From Phoronis ovalis (lineage: Eukaryota; Phoronida; Phoronidae), in assembly GCA_028565635.1 (NCBI GenBank), contig JAOXYB010022603.1, forward strand, positions 1 to 16,852: a stretch of 16,852 nt of DNA. Direction: 5' to 3'. The notes beneath the pieces are model-generated. The model was not told the origin of the DNA, made no database searches, and was given only the letters and a program-made list of their open reading frames with translations. How positions within the stretch are numbered: the stretch's first letter is position 1; every line of letters starts with the position of its first letter. Positions 1 through 8,782 of the stretch are shown here, piece by piece. The position numbers and the translations under genes were made by a program.

Positions 1-240
1 TTTATATTACGTGACCGAGTTCACGGAAATACATTCGTCAGTTTCCGTAACAGAGAAAGCTCGTATTTATTATTTCCAAATGGTAGAAAAGTGTCCGAGA
101 CTATGGAAATCTGTGCGAGTACCCAGCAACTTACGCGAGTCTACGGAAATGACGGTTCGAGTAGCATGAATTTTGGTGCGAAACCCGGAAAATGGGTTCG
201 AATGGAAACAGGTCCGCAAATGCGGATTGACGGTTCGAGT
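1..240. repeat. Degenerate CG-containing tandem-like repeat
   Basis: The motif CGAGT or CGAGA recurs at 16, 96, 116, 136, 158 and 236, with a related TTCGAA near 198, so spacing is close to 20 or 40 bases. The motif is often followed by a form of TCTACGGAAAT (for example 137-150, 17-30, 97-110). The copies are heavily diverged. The block is visibly richer in CpG than the DNA that follows and may be the end of a satellite or minisatellite cut by the window edge. I do not recognise a family. Confidence 0.5.
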
Positions 241-1592
241 CTACGCTGGTTAGGTAGGTCTGAATGATAGTTCTGATGGATAAGGATGTAGGACTGATGT
301 ATCATACATCCATGGATGGTACATCTGGAGAATATGTACCTGTACTCTCTGACCAAGGGTTTTCTAAGAACAACACTATACATCATGTAGTTGTTGTTAC
401 TAGAGAATTTGATACTCTAAAACACCACAGACAGAGATTTCGACACCAATACACAATCACTTTTGGACAAAATAATAGGTGTGTCCAACAATGCTGCCAG
501 TTCTACAAGGAAAAATTATGATGGGTACATGATATAAAATGTATCCTAGATAAGTATTCTATAACTATTGCCAGCTATGATCAGAATGAAATCTTACTGA
601 ACCTAAGACATCTTTAACCCGCTCTATGAGGTGAAGCAAACCCATAGAAACGCACATGAATTTGAGCTGCAGAGCACTGAAATTCTTTGAACTAACTGTG
701 TATCCAGTTGGCTATCACTCAAATACATAAAAACAGCTGTGTGCAATAATAACAGTAATAACAATACATGTATATGAAATAGAATCAATGCTTAATTGGA
801 CCAAGGGTTTCAGAATTTACCCTGATACCTAATTATTTTCTCATGGGAACATAAGAAACAGTTGCAGTTTGAGATGTTTAGTAGTGTTTAGTGACATTTT
901 AGCCAATTTAGTGTTAAACTGGAATCAATTCTAAATCATAAATACTTGATATTCCTCCCTTTCTCATTATTCAAACATATGCAGATTGTCTAATATAGGG
1001 ACTACTGCATTTTTAGATACTAGATACAGCATGTTTGTAAATACATATAAATCACCAGATAAAGATAGGAACATGCCTTTTAAAAAGAAATTACATTCCA
1101 ACCAAAAAATACTTAATCATGTCATTAATGTGTGGTTTAGGTTATTTTTAGAAGTACGCCTCTTAGGATCCATTCTTTGCATATTAAGTTAAATGCAGTG
1201 GACCAGCATGGTGACTTTTCTTATTAAAAATGCTTTCGTTTTAAAACACAGTAAAAACTATAAATCATAAACTATATACAATTCTACATAATGATTATTT
1301 GTTTTCATACATTTTTGATTTCATGAGTGATACTGCAAGCCGACATTTTTAACTGACTGTTCATTTTTTCAGCAGCTTACACGGTGACTGGTGAATAGAA
1401 ATACTGCTAGTTGATACAAAAGCTGCACATAACCTAATCCATGCTTCTTTAGAGCAATGTGTTGAAAATAGTTAATTTTTACACATGTTAAAACCACACT
1501 ACTATAAAGTTACCAGATATTTTGTTATTGTTTCTTCACATACAATTCCAGCCAAGCATACTAAAGGTATGAACTGTTAACAGGTTTACCAT

Positions 1593-1606
1593 GGGGGGGG
1601 GGGGGG
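1593..1606 (+). repeat. Poly-G tract, 14 bases
   Basis: An uninterrupted run of 14 G on the plus strand, directly after ATG-like sequence CCAT. It is a low-complexity tract in inferred intron DNA. Its exact length is prone to sequencing or assembly error. Confidence 0.9.
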
Positions 1607-1938
1607 CATTACATTACTTATTTCCTCTACTGAATCCAGATACAGGTTAGTGGTATGTACTTCACACAGATAATGATAGTATGAGACAATTGATACCATT
1701 TGAAGTGGAGGTGTTTCAAGTTACCAACAATTGCACTCACTACATGCCCAAATTAACAAGATACCACCAAGAAAGACTTCAAGTAAGAAGGCTACTCACA
1801 GGAGACATAGTTAATGTACAATTTTGTTACTGCAGTCATCAATATATGGCTTTGTTCATCAACTAAGGCAGATTAAAATGTCGTTCTCCTGGGTAATTTT
1901 AAGCAACTACGCATCAGTGTTCTCCATGACCACTTTTA

Positions 1939-2000
1939 GCGTGGTTCACCGCCACGCACTCAGTTTTGAGCGCCACGCACTCTCAATCAGCGCCACGCAG
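1939..2000. repeat. Three-copy ~20-base repeat with CGCCACGCACTC core
   Basis: The core CGCCACGCACTC starts at 1950 and again at 1971, and CGCCACGCAG starts at 1991, giving spacings of 21 and 20 bases. Directly upstream, GCGTGG at 1939-1944 is the inverse of CCACGC at 1952-1957, so the first copy could form a small hairpin. The same CCACGCACTCA string recurs at 3163-3173, which suggests a dispersed element. The family is not recognised. Confidence 0.6.
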
Positions 2001-3105
2001 TTTTTTTTTGCCAGCTTGTAGAAAGTATGTAAGCTATTTCTTGGCAGAACAGATTTTGACAGGAAGTGGACTCATACCATGCTGCTTTGCTGCAATTAAT
2101 CCGATAATAGCTATAATTTTTGAAAAAATTACAATGGAATATGTTACAGATTTATTCATACAGATTATAAACACTTTAAAAGGTAAACTTTCAGTTTAAT
2201 TGTCTCTAAATTTCAGTTTAAGTGGCTAATAGTTTAGCAGTACTGGGTCACCAATTTGCTGCTATTTTGTTTACTTTAAATATCATTATGTCAATTAAGT
2301 CAGTTAGCTAGTGGTGTTTCATGGACCTGGCTCATACTATTTTTTAATCAAAGAGTGGAGCTTAATTTCCAAAGATAACCTTGCATTCTTATTCAGAAGT
2401 ATAATTTTGTAAAAAAACGATAGTTTAAGTTCACCTAAAAACGTCACATTTATTAATAATATTTTTCGTGTTGTTCTTATGGAGGAATTCCCCATATTTG
2501 GCTTGAAGCTATACTGATCAGATTTGACGGTTCTTTTTAAATTCATTTCTTATGAATGTCATTAAATATTTAAACCAAGATATCTGTAAAATATTTAGTT
2601 ATTGGGAGTTGAAAATTGTTTTTCCTATGTAAAACAAATTCTTGCATCTTTTTTAAATTTCATTGATGATGACCGTGACTGTATCACATATCATACTTGC
2701 TCTAGTTTCTTTGTAGCTAACTTTAATAATCTGCAATAAACTTAATGGTAAGCACAAAATAGCTATACACACAATGTTATGCCTTTGTTTGTTATTTAAT
2801 CAAAATAATTTTTCCGTATTGACAGGCTTTTGAAATATAGTATCTGTTGTTTCTGAAAAGACAGAAATTAAAAATGTTTAATTAATGCTACCACTATATG
2901 ACTATGTTAAATGCAATCCTTTAAGTTATGCATATTTTAATATGCCAACAAGGAAAATGTTTTGTTTCAACTAAAATGGAAGGATAGCATCAGACTAAGG
3001 TACAAATGCACTGATCAAAGAACACCTTTAACATGCAGTGAGCTGTAAGAAGTAATGCAATAAATAGTGTATGTTATTGTGTAGAAACCAAGGGTTTCAT
3101 CAGCT

Positions 3106-3149
3106 GATGTGATGCCGCGCGACAGCAAAAATATTGCGTACATCACATC
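3106..3149. repeat. 9-base inverted repeat with CG-rich interior
   Basis: GATGTGATG at 3106-3114 is the exact reverse complement of CATCACATC at 3141-3149. Runs of alternating C and G (CCGCGCG at 3115, CGCGCGC at 3149) sit next to both arms. ATCAGCTGAT just upstream is itself a 10-base palindrome. This could be a decayed short mobile element, but I see no target-site duplication or terminal structure that would establish it. Confidence 0.45.
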
Positions 3150-4388
3150 GCGCGCAAAGTGAGCCACGCACTCATTTCCAGAAGTGGAGAACACTGCACA
3201 TGGTAAAACCTGTCTGAAGTACCTGCTTTTGTCAAACAAACATAGTTAAATATGGATGAATCAGTACCCATTTTTGGTTTCAAATGCACTGTACATACGA
3301 TAACTAAAAAGCCTTCGAAAGCCACTCAAGCTGACTACAGTCATGTAATACCAGTGCTAATTTTAAAATGATACTGCAGACATATAGCCTGAAGCAGAAT
3401 AAAAATGTATATCGGAACATTAGCATCATGAGTTGTATGTGTATCAGTGTCCGTTGCACAATGAAGACTAACCACAGAGCAGTGTTCTCTGCTATCCACT
3501 CCAGCCCATTAGCACCTCTCAATTATAGACACATGACACTCTTTATCCAAGGGCTCATGTTTAATTGGACCACAGCTCTTCTCAATTGTTGGTTACACTA
3601 TTGTTCAGCTTGAACATTATCTGACAGTGTCATACCTGAAGAAATCAGTCATGGTTGAGGATCTTGTTGCAGTAACTACAACATTGTTTCCTGCGACTAC
3701 ACAAAAACATCAAATTCAGCACAATAAAAATTTGTTGCAAAATTTGAGTAGTTTCCACTATTTTATATTGACAGATTGATAATCCCACATGGTCCTCTTT
3801 TGTTTTGAAGTTTGCTTTCAACCATGTCTATGCATTTGCAATCAGTTTTACAATCCTACCTATTTTAAAAGTTAATGTTGGCAGTCATTTGGTGTTGTCA
3901 GCTAATCTGTTATATTTAATGTCATTCTTGGTCTTCACATTTTATGAAGCAAAAATTATCAAAGAACCTTTTTAAATAGAATGTATATTAAGCATTTGAA
4001 GATATTTGCAAACATTTAATAGTCAAAAATATGCTTGGACTTAATTGAGCAGATTCCCACATAAACTAGCTCCTTGCTGATCTAATATTTACACAGGAAA
4101 CTGTATAGTAACTACAACTGGGAATAGAACCTCCAGTACCACACATGCAGCATCTGCCCAGAGACGGATTAACATGCTGGATTGGACAATAACGAACCAG
4201 CATAAACTATATGATAGCTATGAATTAAAACGCCGCATAAATAAAGCCATGCAATCATCGAATTTTTAAATACAAATTTTATATAACCACAACAGCGCAT
4301 TTTCTAGCATTTATAACCAAACGCTAACCATATTGATGGAGTTTTACCAAGATGTCAACGTGGAGTGATGGGAGTTTTTTTTTTTGGC

Positions 4389-4402
4389 GTACATCGATGT
4401 AC
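4389..4402. repeat. Perfect 14-base palindrome beside the GSK3 donor
   Basis: GTACATCGATGTAC reads identically on both strands. On the minus strand it begins immediately after the GTAAGTAAA of the GSK3 exon-1 donor (4403-4411). An 11-base T run follows on its other side (4375-4385). In RNA it could form a short hairpin adjoining the splice site; any effect on splicing is inference. Confidence 0.6.
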
Positions 4403-4411
4403 TTTACTTAC

Positions 4412-4499
4412 TGACTGTTTTCATGCCTCCAAATGATGAAGTATTATTTCCCGATTTGCTACCTTCTGCAAAAGATGTTGTCCTAGGGCGTCCACTCAT
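4412..4499 (-). CDS. GSK3B: Glycogen synthase kinase 3 beta, first coding exon (partial)
   Basis: On the minus strand an ATG at 4499-4497 opens MSGRPRTTSFAEGSKSG and continues to SSFGGMKTV, then meets a consensus donor A|GTAAGT (GT at 4411-4410). The opening matches the vertebrate GSK3-beta N terminus MSGRPRTTSFAE, and the later FG-MK spacing also agrees. The inhibitory phosphorylation site is in place: Ser9 follows Arg4 and Arg6 in the RxRxxS context used by Akt and related kinases. The exon gives 29 full codons plus one base, so residue 30 is split, as expected if the next exon supplies the rest of an Arg or Ser codon. GSK3 is a cytoplasmic Ser/Thr kinase of the Wnt and insulin pathways, known as shaggy in flies. 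The kinase domain lies outside the window. Only the N-terminal regulatory tail is visible, but the match is distinctive. Confidence 0.9.
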
Positions 4500-4941
4500 G
4501 TTATAATGCGCAAATAAATCACAGCCTGTTCTCTCTTCTCACTTTGTCAACTGTTACATTTCACTCAAAGAAGAAATTGCCGCCTGTCCAAAAAAAGGTG
4601 GCTTATCACCCTTTTACTAAAATTGAAGTTTTATCCCTGTCAGCGAGCCATACATTAACATCCAGTCGTAATTAAAATCTTTAAAGCCACCGCGATATAG
4701 AACTTGCATGGAAAACCTTATTGAATCCAGTTTTAAGGGATCATAAGACTTTGAATTAAGGGTATTGCTCCTGTTTGTTCCACTTTTCGTTTCCAATGGC
4801 TGTCTTCTCTTACAATGACGGAGAATTCACCATATCGTACAATTCCGGATATATTCGTAACCAATCAATAAAGCCCAAGGATGTTCCGAAAAAGGACGAA
4901 GTACGATTCGAGAGTTTACGTACTTAATGCCCAAAATTTGA

Positions 4942-4949
4942 TGACGTCA
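4942..4949. promoter_or_regulatory. CRE palindrome TGACGTCA
   Basis: A perfect cAMP-response element. A second half, TACGTCAT, follows at 4959-4966; ATGACGT (4941-4947) and ACGTCAT (4960-4966) are an inverted pair. The position, about 440 bases upstream of the GSK3 start codon, fits a promoter. Binding by CREB/ATF factors is inferred from the motif only. Confidence 0.5.
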
Positions 4950-5026
4950 AGTGTGTAATACGTCATCAGTCAAGTCATTTTCTATCAAGCGCCCCCTATT
5001 AGAAATGTAATAAAACACACTTTCAT

Positions 5027-5032
5027 CACGTG
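5027..5032. promoter_or_regulatory. E-box CACGTG
   Basis: A canonical palindromic E-box of the USF/Myc type, about 530 bases upstream of the GSK3 start codon and 80 bases from the CRE. A six-base motif alone is weak; clustering with the CRE makes it worth recording. Confidence 0.3.
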
Positions 5033-5143
5033 TCCTCTGCAAGATGATCCAGGTCGATGATCCCCACATCGTCGTGGTAATTGTACGCCTTTGGCATGTC
5101 AGAATAGGATTGTAACAAAAAGACCATTAATTAAAGAATTCAA

Positions 5144-5149
5144 TTTATT
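5144..5149 (-). terminator. Poly(A) signal AATAAA of the SR gene, distal
   Basis: The minus-strand AATAAA lies about 345 bases beyond the distal stop codon (5493-5495) and is followed by T- and GT-rich sequence, as in a downstream element. It would end the long transcript near 5115-5135 and gives a 3' UTR of roughly 350 bases. Confidence 0.65.
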
Positions 5150-5492
5150 CTAAAGTATTTATGCAGTTGACAAAGACACTGTTTCAATTTTACATAAAAT
5201 TACAAATAAAACTTCCATGAATCTGGTACACCCACCTTAGAACATATCTTTAGACAAAATTTTCATATGTTTACAATTGCTTGAACTTAATGTAAAAAAT
5301 ACAAAACACCTAAAATATTTTAATGAAACAAAGCCGCTAGTAGCACACTTCAAAAATATTAGTTTACCTCTTTCATATTTTATGTCTAAACAAAACAATT
5401 ACTTGATAGTACTCTAACTGAGTCAAAAACAAAAAATGGTCTTTTACTATTACTTTAAATGAACCTTTAATACAAATATTTCAATAAAGATC
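5150..5492 (-). other. 3' UTR of the long SR-gene transcript
   Basis: AT-rich sequence between the distal stop codon and the distal poly(A) signal. I see no conserved element or further coding sequence in it. Confidence 0.6.
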
Positions 5493-5547
5493 TTAATATT
5501 CCTCTCCAGTGTAGTCCTCCACAGAGAGCGAGAAATCCATCTTGCTT
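5493..5547 (-). CDS. SR gene (minus) distal terminal coding exon
   Basis: Acceptor CATTTGCAG, then SKMDFSLSVEDYTGEEY and TAA at 5495-5493. It joins in frame to any of the RS exons, because each ends in the same AG| phase and the split Arg codon becomes AGA. The tail is acidic and aromatic, unlike the RS repeats. I do not recognise it from a known family. Confidence 0.7.
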
Positions 5548-8500
5548 CTGCAAATGAAAGAAACATATTTACAGAGAACAGTTCTTATATTAAAATGAAG
5601 GAACTCGAAACAAAGCATAGCTCTACATGTTGTACAATTAAAACTAAGCACAAGAGAAGATACAAGATTAAAGTCAGTGTATTGTAAATGATAATGACTG
5701 TTGATTTGATGACATCTTTAATCAACTAATCTTATGCAAATACAAATTTAGTCAAAAACTTAATCTTTTTCATTAGTAGCGAAAAACATTCAATCTTTTC
5801 ATCACAAGATTTTCATCACTCCTTCCCAGCCTTGTGAAGGTTTCTATTGCAAAAATGAAATTTACACCAGAAATACTGAAAAATGTTGCATATTTTTTTC
5901 AAAATATGAATTTCATATTGTTAGTTTGCATTCATATATAAAATTATTATGCCTTCTACTGTGATGTTTTAATCCATCTATCACAGGCATTATGTGAAGT
6001 CAGACAAGACAAAAAAAGACTCAAAATTTAGTTCGTATCCACTCAGTTTCAAGCAGCAAGTACTAGCACTAGTTTCATATGAAAACTATCCAACATTTTA
6101 CCAAAAGTTTATTTGTAACAGCTTAATATACAGATTTCAATGTTGCACCTTTTAGATGTTTTAGAGCAATAAAATCAAGTAGTAATAAGGACTGTTTTAT
6201 TTTACACCATATACATACCAACTTTGCAATGTTACTAATTAACTGATCGCGACCTTGACCTTGAAACCCTAGCGACTGGAGATTTGGAGCGACGTCGACT
6301 AACTGGGCTCCTAAATAAATAATGAGGAATGACAAATTAAAAGATTGTTTATGAACAGAAATACTTTCAAATTGCATTTATGTCAAAGATAATGTTATAC
6401 AATGATATTACTTTTATGCAAATACTCATACGTACTTCTCACCAAACTCAACAATATCAACAAAACAAGAATGGTGAAACTAATGTTAAACAATTAAGCA
6501 AACATACACAATATAATTATGATGACTGTTACACATATATTACCTTGATTTTGATCTCGATGGGCTTCTACGGCGTCTGTAACGATCCCTGTAAGTATGA
6601 ACAATGTTATTGAAAACACAAACGAAAAAAAAACGCGTGAAATGCAAGCAGTACAATGGTGTATTACCTACCAGTTACCCCAGCTAGAAGTCCAATGCCT
6701 AATAAAATAAAACACATGCAGAATTATGAGAAAATTTACATTGCCAATGACCACGACTTATATGATATCTTGATGCACACTCCTGGATATGCTGCATGAA
6801 TGGACTTAAAAAAAAACAAACTGTGTAACAGAATGGTACTTTATAGTACAAAATGGCTATTAAGAAGTTGCGGATTTGCTCACACCATTATCTAACAATT
6901 AGAAAAATAGGTTACCAAAAGTAACTTTGTTAACACAACGAGGAAGTTATTAGTGTCCATACCTAGATCCACTACGTGATCGGCTTCTATGACTTTGCTG
7001 GTAGCGGTCTCTTGAACGGTCCCTGTGAATAAAACAAACATGAAAAAACATTTTTTAAATGAGGAATCATCATAAAGCAATCTACCACCCTATGCACGTT
7101 GAGGGTTTAAATTATGTCTTTGTCCTAACAAAACAAATAGGAATGTGTTAACAGTGCCCTCCACAGACCCTTAATACTGTGACCAGATATTTTAATAATT
7201 CCTTTACACTTGGGGAAGTCAGCCATGAGAAATCAATCTTGCAAGGTCTGGTTTAGCAATGTTTGTTTCTAAACAGAAGCAGTATTTAACATGTTATACT
7301 GCTACCTTTTTGCATGGACAGCTCTTTTATCTTGTGATACGAACCAGCCGTGGAGAACACTGACAAGTATAATTTCTTGTTCAGAACATTGTATATATTA
7401 TAAGGTGCTATAATTTTAAGTTTATATTAACCAGTCTAACATAATGTATAACTCACATCTGTAATTACTATTTGCATGCACAAGTTTTGCAGTCACAACA
7501 AAACATATTGTACATAAAAATCTTTAAGAGGGATTTCTCCTCAAATAATTCCGACACATAAGTTCAGAATATACCTTCCACCCTTTTGTCTAGAGTAATC
7601 TCGATAAAAAATTTAAGTTATTTCTGTTCTGATCTATCCCATTAATGACTGGTAGAACAAGGAACAGAGTTACCTTTATACTTTACTTAAAAAGGATTTA
7701 TAACTATGCAGTTCTGCTTTGCAATAGCTTGGTTGGAAACATTAGTGCTGTCCTTTTCATATGTGGCTGAACACTTCACCCAACTACTTTTTGGAAGTCG
7801 AATTATGCCTGTGCAACATCTAACCTGCTTCATATATTTCACCCCACTGCACACTTACCTATCCAACATAATTAAATAAACTCTCTCATCACCATGACAA
7901 TCTCCTACAGATAAGCACCACTACCATGTATGATAAATCATTTACTATCATCCATTAAAGGACCATACAATAACCATATCAAGAACACAGCTCCCCTTGG
8001 GGTCTTTTACTTAACCATTTCCATTCAAAGGAAGAGGATCCATGTTTCGTTATACACATTAAATGTATACTACATATCATCCTCCCCAAACAACCAAATT
8101 TCTAACCAATCCATCCATTACACCACAATTTACCAACATCCTGATAAATTATCAGCAATTATAATAAATTGAATATAGAGTGACTGTTCTTTTGCACTTA
8201 ATTTAGTGTTAGTAATAGTTAGGGGATTCTACAACTAATACCTTTGATGGGCTTTTAACTATCAGAAGAATGAATGTGCTGAATGGCATTGATACAAATA
8301 AAAAAAAAACACAAAAGTAACACAAACTTAAGACTCCAGCATGCTAATTCTCGGATAGAAGGGTACAGGAAAAATAGTAATGAGGATAGATACCATGCAA
8401 GATATTTTGGGGCTAACAACATCAACCTCTTTGCATTTTTGTGAAGTTTTATGAAACTTGTTGCAAAAAATTCCACAGGAAAGTTAGTACTGTTACATAT

Positions 8501-8751
8501 AGAGATTAAAGAAGCGATGACACAAATAACATGGACAAACAGAAATGGAATAAAACTTGCATTTATGCAGGCGATTTGAATGATTGAGTAATAATTTGAA
8601 ACCCAACACATAGTTTACACCAGTTAAAAGTATTACACAGCAACTTCCATAGCATCAGTATTAATATTCACAAATAGAGACTGTTCGAGATAGAAATATA
8701 AAAACTTCAAGAATTCGAAACAAATAACACGAAATGTTACTTTTGGTACCT

Positions 8752-8782
<31 letters not shown>

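Larger units (their letters stand above)
241..4411 (-). other. Gene-less stretch, inferred intron 1 of GSK3B
   Basis: This stretch lies directly 3' (on the minus strand) of the GSK3 first-exon donor at 4410-4411, so it should be the start of that gene's first intron. I found no segment resembling GSK3 exon 2 or the kinase domain on the minus strand, and the open frames here are short, AT-biased and without recognisable motifs. It holds small repeats (1939-2000, 3106-3149), a 14-base G tract (1593-1606) and otherwise AT-rich sequence. First introns of GSK3 genes are often very long, so exon 2 lying outside the window is not surprising. Confidence 0.6.
4500..5120 (-). promoter_or_regulatory. 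Inferred GSK3B 5' UTR and promoter region
   Basis: This gap lies between the poly(A) signal of the SR gene (5144-5149) and the GSK3 start codon, both on the minus strand, so it must hold the GSK3 transcription start unless that gene has a distant 5' exon. It has more CpG than its surroundings, a perfect CRE at 4942-4949, a CRE-like half at 4959-4966, a CACGTG E-box at 5027-5032 and minus-strand ATTGG boxes near 4795 and 4864. I see no clear TATA box at a suitable place. Small open frames here are treated under findings. Confidence 0.5.

Noticed and set aside
264-521. 85-codon plus-strand frame near the left edge
   Set aside because: No recognisable motif, no splice context and located in inferred intron DNA.
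3050-3200. Possible MITE or SINE around the CG-rich inverted repeat
   Set aside because: No terminal inverted repeat of useful length, no target duplication and no tRNA-like A/B box could be shown.
3304-3613. Overlapping 70-80-codon frames on both strands
   Set aside because: Neither shows a domain or codon bias; they lie in the inferred GSK3 intron.
4424-4505. Plus-strand frame MPPNDEVLFPDLL… ending at TAA
   Set aside because: It is the antisense of the GSK3 first exon, which is recognised on the minus strand.
8255-8611. 118-codon minus-strand open frame with many hydrophobic residues
   Set aside because: It lies inside an SR-gene intron, is AT-driven (Leu, Phe, Ile, Ser), has no motif and no fitting splice sites in the SR frame.
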